The notes beneath the pieces were generated by a model, which had not been told where the DNA came from, searched no databases, and saw nothing but the letters and a program-made list of their open reading frames with translations. Position numbers and translations under genes: made by a program. From NCBI GenBank assembly GCA_016202525.1, contig JACQOM010000170.1:1-7937 (forward strand): a stretch of 7,937 nt of DNA, given 5' to 3'. This document shows, one piece after another, positions 6,181 to 7,937 of this stretch. Positions within the stretch are counted from its first letter, which is position 1. Each line of letters begins with the position of its first letter. The DNA is from Chloroflexota bacterium (GTDB taxonomy: Bacteria > Chloroflexota > Dehalococcoidia > Dehalococcoidales > UBA2162).

Positions 6181-6753
6181 ATGGCTCTGGCAGAGAAAAT
6201 AAACACTGATTGGCAACGCCGGGAGATAATTTGCGCCTGGCTAGCCATGAATCTGGAACTGGGCAATAGTCCAAAGGCGTTAGACAGGATGCGGAAACTG
6301 GTAGACCGCAAGGCAGACCTCCATCTTGAACACCTGTTGCAGACAAGAAAAATCCCATCGGGCGACCCCGTCACCGTCTGCCGGCATATCGCCGATTATC
6401 TGACGGAAAGCGGCTATGCCAAGTACCAGATTGGCAGAGCTTCCGAGGATATAATATACCGGGACTGGAATGACTGCGTGGAGATGCCTATCCTGCCCTG
6501 GGCTTACCAGAAAGGTCTCAAGGTTACACCCAACCCTTCCACCAGTATCTTTCATGCCGCCCTCAGAAGGCTGTGCAATATGAATACGGAAATCATCCGG
6601 GGAGACCAAGTGCCCAAGGAGGTCCGCGCGCTAACCCCCCCGCGATGGACGCTGAGCTGGACAAAGGGTGAGGGAGGAGTCGAGTGGCAGCCAGACCAGT
6701 GGACCCGGGAATACTGGCGCCTTTCCCCGCTTAAGAAAACCAGAACTAAATAG
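6181..6753 (+). CDS. type B3 tandem paralogue, three-cysteine small protein of unknown function
   Basis: At 190 aa this is the longest array member. Motifs: WQRREIICAWLA (11-22), DRKADLHLE (42-50), PSGDPVTVCRHIADYL (59-74), YAKYQIGRASEDIIYRDW (79-96), DCVEMPILPW (98-107), GLKVTPNPSTSIFHAALRRLCNM (112-134). Shared cysteines are C67, C99 and C132; C18 is also found in the 6871 product. It is one residue shorter before GLKV than the others. The variable region (about 140-175) carries an insertion around WTLSWTKGEGGVEWQPDQW, and the tail is YWRLSPLKKTRTK. LCNM and RLSP match the type A proteins better than B1 or B2 do. The start has AAGGAG 9 nt upstream. Expression may depend on read-through of leader 3. 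Confidence 0.87.
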   Translation: MALAEKINTDWQRREIICAWLAMNLELGNSPKALDRMRKLVDRKADLHLEHLLQTRKIPSGDPVTVCRHIADYLTESGYAKYQIGRASEDIIYRDWNDCVEMPILPWAYQKGLKVTPNPSTSIFHAALRRLCNMNTEIIRGDQVPKEVRALTPPRWTLSWTKGEGGVEWQPDQWTREYWRLSPLKKTRTK

Positions 6754-6766
6754 CAGAAGCTACGCG

Positions 6767-6835
6767 CAGAAACCATACCCGTGTCAATCACTCGGGAATC
6801 AGTTCACGGGTGATTTTTATCACGGCCGGTTTTTG
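6767..6835 (+). promoter_or_regulatory. structured leader 4, before the 6871 gene, with competing folds
   Basis: The outer stem pairs CAGAAACC (6767-6774) with GGTTTTTG (6828-6835) over 8 bp with one G-U. Within it three helices compete for the same bases. ACCCGTG (6777-6783) pairs with CACGGGT (6805-6811). AATCACTCG (6786-6794) pairs with CGGGTGATT (6807-6815). GTGAT (6810-6814) pairs with ATCAC (6819-6823) around TTTT. GATTTTT follows the first helix like a terminator U-tract. The ribosome site GAGGAGGT (6857-6864) lies 21 nt further on. Overlapping alternative helices are typical of switching RNAs, but no ligand class was recognised. Confidence 0.55.
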
Positions 6836-6870
6836 TTACAATGAGTAAGATTCTTTGAGGAGGTAACACG

Positions 6871-7416
6871 ATGCCCTTAGCTACTAAAATAGACGCCGAC
6901 TGGCAGCGCCGGGAAATACTTTGCGCCTGGATAGCCTGGCAGATGGAGATAGGCGATTCGCCAAAGGCGGTCGAGACAATGCGGAGAGTGGTCAACCGCA
7001 AGGCAGACCTGCATCTTAACGAGCTACTAAAGACAAGGGGAATTACGTCGAGCGACCCTGTTACCGTTTGCCGGTATATCGCTGACTACCTGACCGAAAG
7101 CGGCTATGCCGAATACCAGATTGGCAAGGTATCCGATACTATATTGTACCGGGACTGGAAAAACTGTGTAGAAATGCCCCTTATCCCGTGGGCAATGAAA
7201 GAAATGGGGCTTAAGGTTACGCCCAATCCCTCCACCAGCCTCTTCCATGCCGCTCTGCGGAAGCTATGTAACATGAAGGCGGAAATCATCTGGGGGAACG
7301 ATATACCGAAAGCTGCTATGGACCTCACTCCGGAAGAATTCAAAGAGGACTGGAGAAAAGAATGGGCGGAGGACAGGTGGGGCCGGGAATTCTGGCGCCT
7401 TTCCCCACTTAAATAG
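6871..7416 (+). CDS. type B4 tandem paralogue, three-cysteine small protein of unknown function
   Basis: The 181-aa protein looks close to a consensus of the type B set. Motifs: WQRREILCAWIAWQ (11-24), NRKADLHLN (42-50), DPVTVCRYIADYL (62-74), GYAEYQIGKVSDTILYRDW (78-96), NCVEMPLIPW (98-107), GLKVTPNPSTSLFHAALRK (113-131), LCNMKAEI (132-139). Conserved cysteines are C67, C99 and C133, plus C18. The variable region is charged and rich in Trp and Glu (about 150-172), and the tail FWRLSPLK lacks the terminal Lys-rich extension of its relatives. Alternating short strands and amphipathic helices suggest an alpha/beta ligand-binding fold (inference). The start follows GAGGAGGT by 6 nt. It runs on to the next gene with a gap of only 37 bp and no structured leader, so those two are probably co-transcribed. 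Confidence 0.87.
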   Translation: MPLATKIDADWQRREILCAWIAWQMEIGDSPKAVETMRRVVNRKADLHLNELLKTRGITSSDPVTVCRYIADYLTESGYAEYQIGKVSDTILYRDWKNCVEMPLIPWAMKEMGLKVTPNPSTSLFHAALRKLCNMKAEIIWGNDIPKAAMDLTPEEFKEDWRKEWAEDRWGREFWRLSPLK

Positions 7417-7418
7417 AC

Positions 7419-7437
7419 TTGAGATTCTAAATCTTAA
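7419..7437 (+). other. small AT-rich hairpin between the last two array genes
   Basis: TTGAGATT (7419-7426) pairs with AATCTTAA (7430-7437) over 8 bp with one G-U around a CTA loop, directly before GAGGAGG (7439-7445). It has no U-tract and is mostly A-T pairs, so termination is unlikely. It might partly mask the ribosome site. It shares nothing with the four type B leaders. Confidence 0.3.
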
Positions 7438-7453
7438 TGAGGAGGCGATAACT

Positions 7454-7937
7454 ATGGCAAAAAAAATCGATGCTGAATTCTTTAACGCCGAGGTCGGTCT
7501 AGCCTGGCTCGCTTTATATCAGGAGTTCGGCAATGACCCAAAGGAACTGGCCAGACTGGACAAATGCAAGTGGCGCAAAAGCGAGATGGTATTTGACTGG
7601 CTTCAAAAAGAAATGAAAATCCCACCTGGCGACCCTTTTACCGTAGCCAAAGCGGTAGGGAAATACCTGACCAAAATCGGCTATGCCGATGTCAAGGTCT
7701 TCAAGCTTGCCGATGACATAATCAGGTATAATGGCGTTGATATGATTATGCTCCCCATGGCGCGTTACCTGAACACCCAGGGGCTCAAGGTATTTCCACA
7801 ACCCTCTAACTCGATATTCATTACCGCCTTTCAGAAGCTGTGCAACATGAAGGTAGAGGACATTCCGCTGCCCCCGGAGGAACGGGCAAAACTCCCAGCC
7901 AACGTATACCAGCGGACGTGGCGTCTTTCTCCCATCA
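7454..7937 (+). CDS. type A tandem paralogue, unknown function (3' end cut by window)
   Basis: The frame is open from the ATG at 7454 to the window edge: 161 codons and one extra base, with no stop. About 10-20 residues are probably missing, judged from the 4229 product. Its order matches that protein: KWRKSEMVFDWLQKE (39-53), IPPGDPFTVAKAVG (56-69), IGYADVKVFKLADDII (75-90), VDMIMLP (95-101), GLKVFPQPSNSIF (110-122), FQKLCNMKVEDIPLPP (126-141), and WRLSPI at the cut end. It keeps the LCNM cysteine (C130) but, like the other type A protein, has VAK in place of VCR and no Cys before the MLP motif. C38 in CKWRK is its own. GAGGAGG lies 8 nt upstream. The array may continue beyond the window. 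Confidence 0.85.
   Translation, partial: MAKKIDAEFFNAEVGLAWLALYQEFGNDPKELARLDKCKWRKSEMVFDWLQKEMKIPPGDPFTVAKAVGKYLTKIGYADVKVFKLADDIIRYNGVDMIMLPMARYLNTQGLKVFPQPSNSIFITAFQKLCNMKVEDIPLPPEERAKLPANVYQRTWRLSPI

Larger units (their letters stand above)
4742..7416 (+). repeat. four tandem leader-plus-gene units (type B array)
   Basis: Four head-to-tail units, each a structured non-coding leader followed by a type B gene, span 4742-5420, 5421-6053, 6054-6753 and 6754-7416 (roughly 630-700 bp each). The coding parts align without gaps through most of the first 135 residues. At the DNA level they share many stretches, for example around the codons for the RDW..CVEMP and GLKVTPNPS segments. Leaders are more diverged in sequence but keep the same fold. 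This is best explained by ancient tandem duplication of a gene together with its leader. Confidence 0.8.

Noticed and set aside
4740..6835. Known riboswitch classes (cobalamin, SAM, T-box, TPP) for the leaders
   Set aside because: I looked for hallmark motifs such as the B12 box, a T-box UGGN sequence or a TPP CUGAGA core and saw no convincing set in the shared architecture.
4742..7416. CRISPR-like or mobile-element explanation for the repeated units
   Set aside because: Units are 630-700 bp with intact coding genes and diverged leaders; there are no short identical repeats with unique spacers, no transposase, and no terminal inverted repeats with target duplications.

Overview
The window looks like chromosomal DNA of an anaerobic bacterium, most likely from the Chloroflexota (Dehalococcoidia-like lineages). 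The grounds are a lipoprotein with a Thr-Pro-Thr linker behind the lipobox, a tungsten-type aldehyde:ferredoxin oxidoreductase, strong GGAGG ribosome sites, sigma70-type promoters and a mid-range G+C content. This placement is inference from style; no marker gene fixes it.

Layout. Positions 1-75 are a tRNA-Gly(CCC) with an encoded CCA end. After a promoter-bearing gap comes a solute-binding lipoprotein of the peptide/nickel ABC-transporter type (263-2092), closed by a strong hairpin terminator (2125-2156). The next gap holds two tandem, duplicated sigma70-like promoters, one of them a perfect TTGACA-17-TATAAT. They point at an AOR-family tungsten/4Fe-4S oxidoreductase (2320-4203), which retains its CxxCxxxC...C cluster ligands.

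From 4229 to the end lies a tandem array of six related small genes (about 160-190 aa each, the last cut by the window edge) that match no family I recognise. They fall in two subtypes, ordered A-B-B-B-B-A. Type A genes (4229 and 7454) lack two cysteines that all four type B genes (4860, 5505, 6181, 6871) keep. The first type A gene starts 25 bp after the oxidoreductase stop, so at least that member is probably co-transcribed with it.

Each of the four type B genes, and neither type A gene, is preceded by an 84-127 nt non-coding leader. Each leader folds into a closed stem whose two sides differ in sequence from copy to copy yet stay complementary, and its 3' side ends in a shared GYYDRTTTYTG-like motif. 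This suggests that gene and RNA leader were duplicated together and that the RNA is a selected regulatory element, perhaps an attenuator or riboswitch.

Working model (inference): the oxidoreductase and the paralogue array form one functional locus. The small proteins would be accessory, carrier or ligand-binding proteins, individually tuned by their leaders. The binding lipoprotein is a separate transcription unit and is not clearly tied to it. No mobile element, CRISPR array or convincing minus-strand gene was found.
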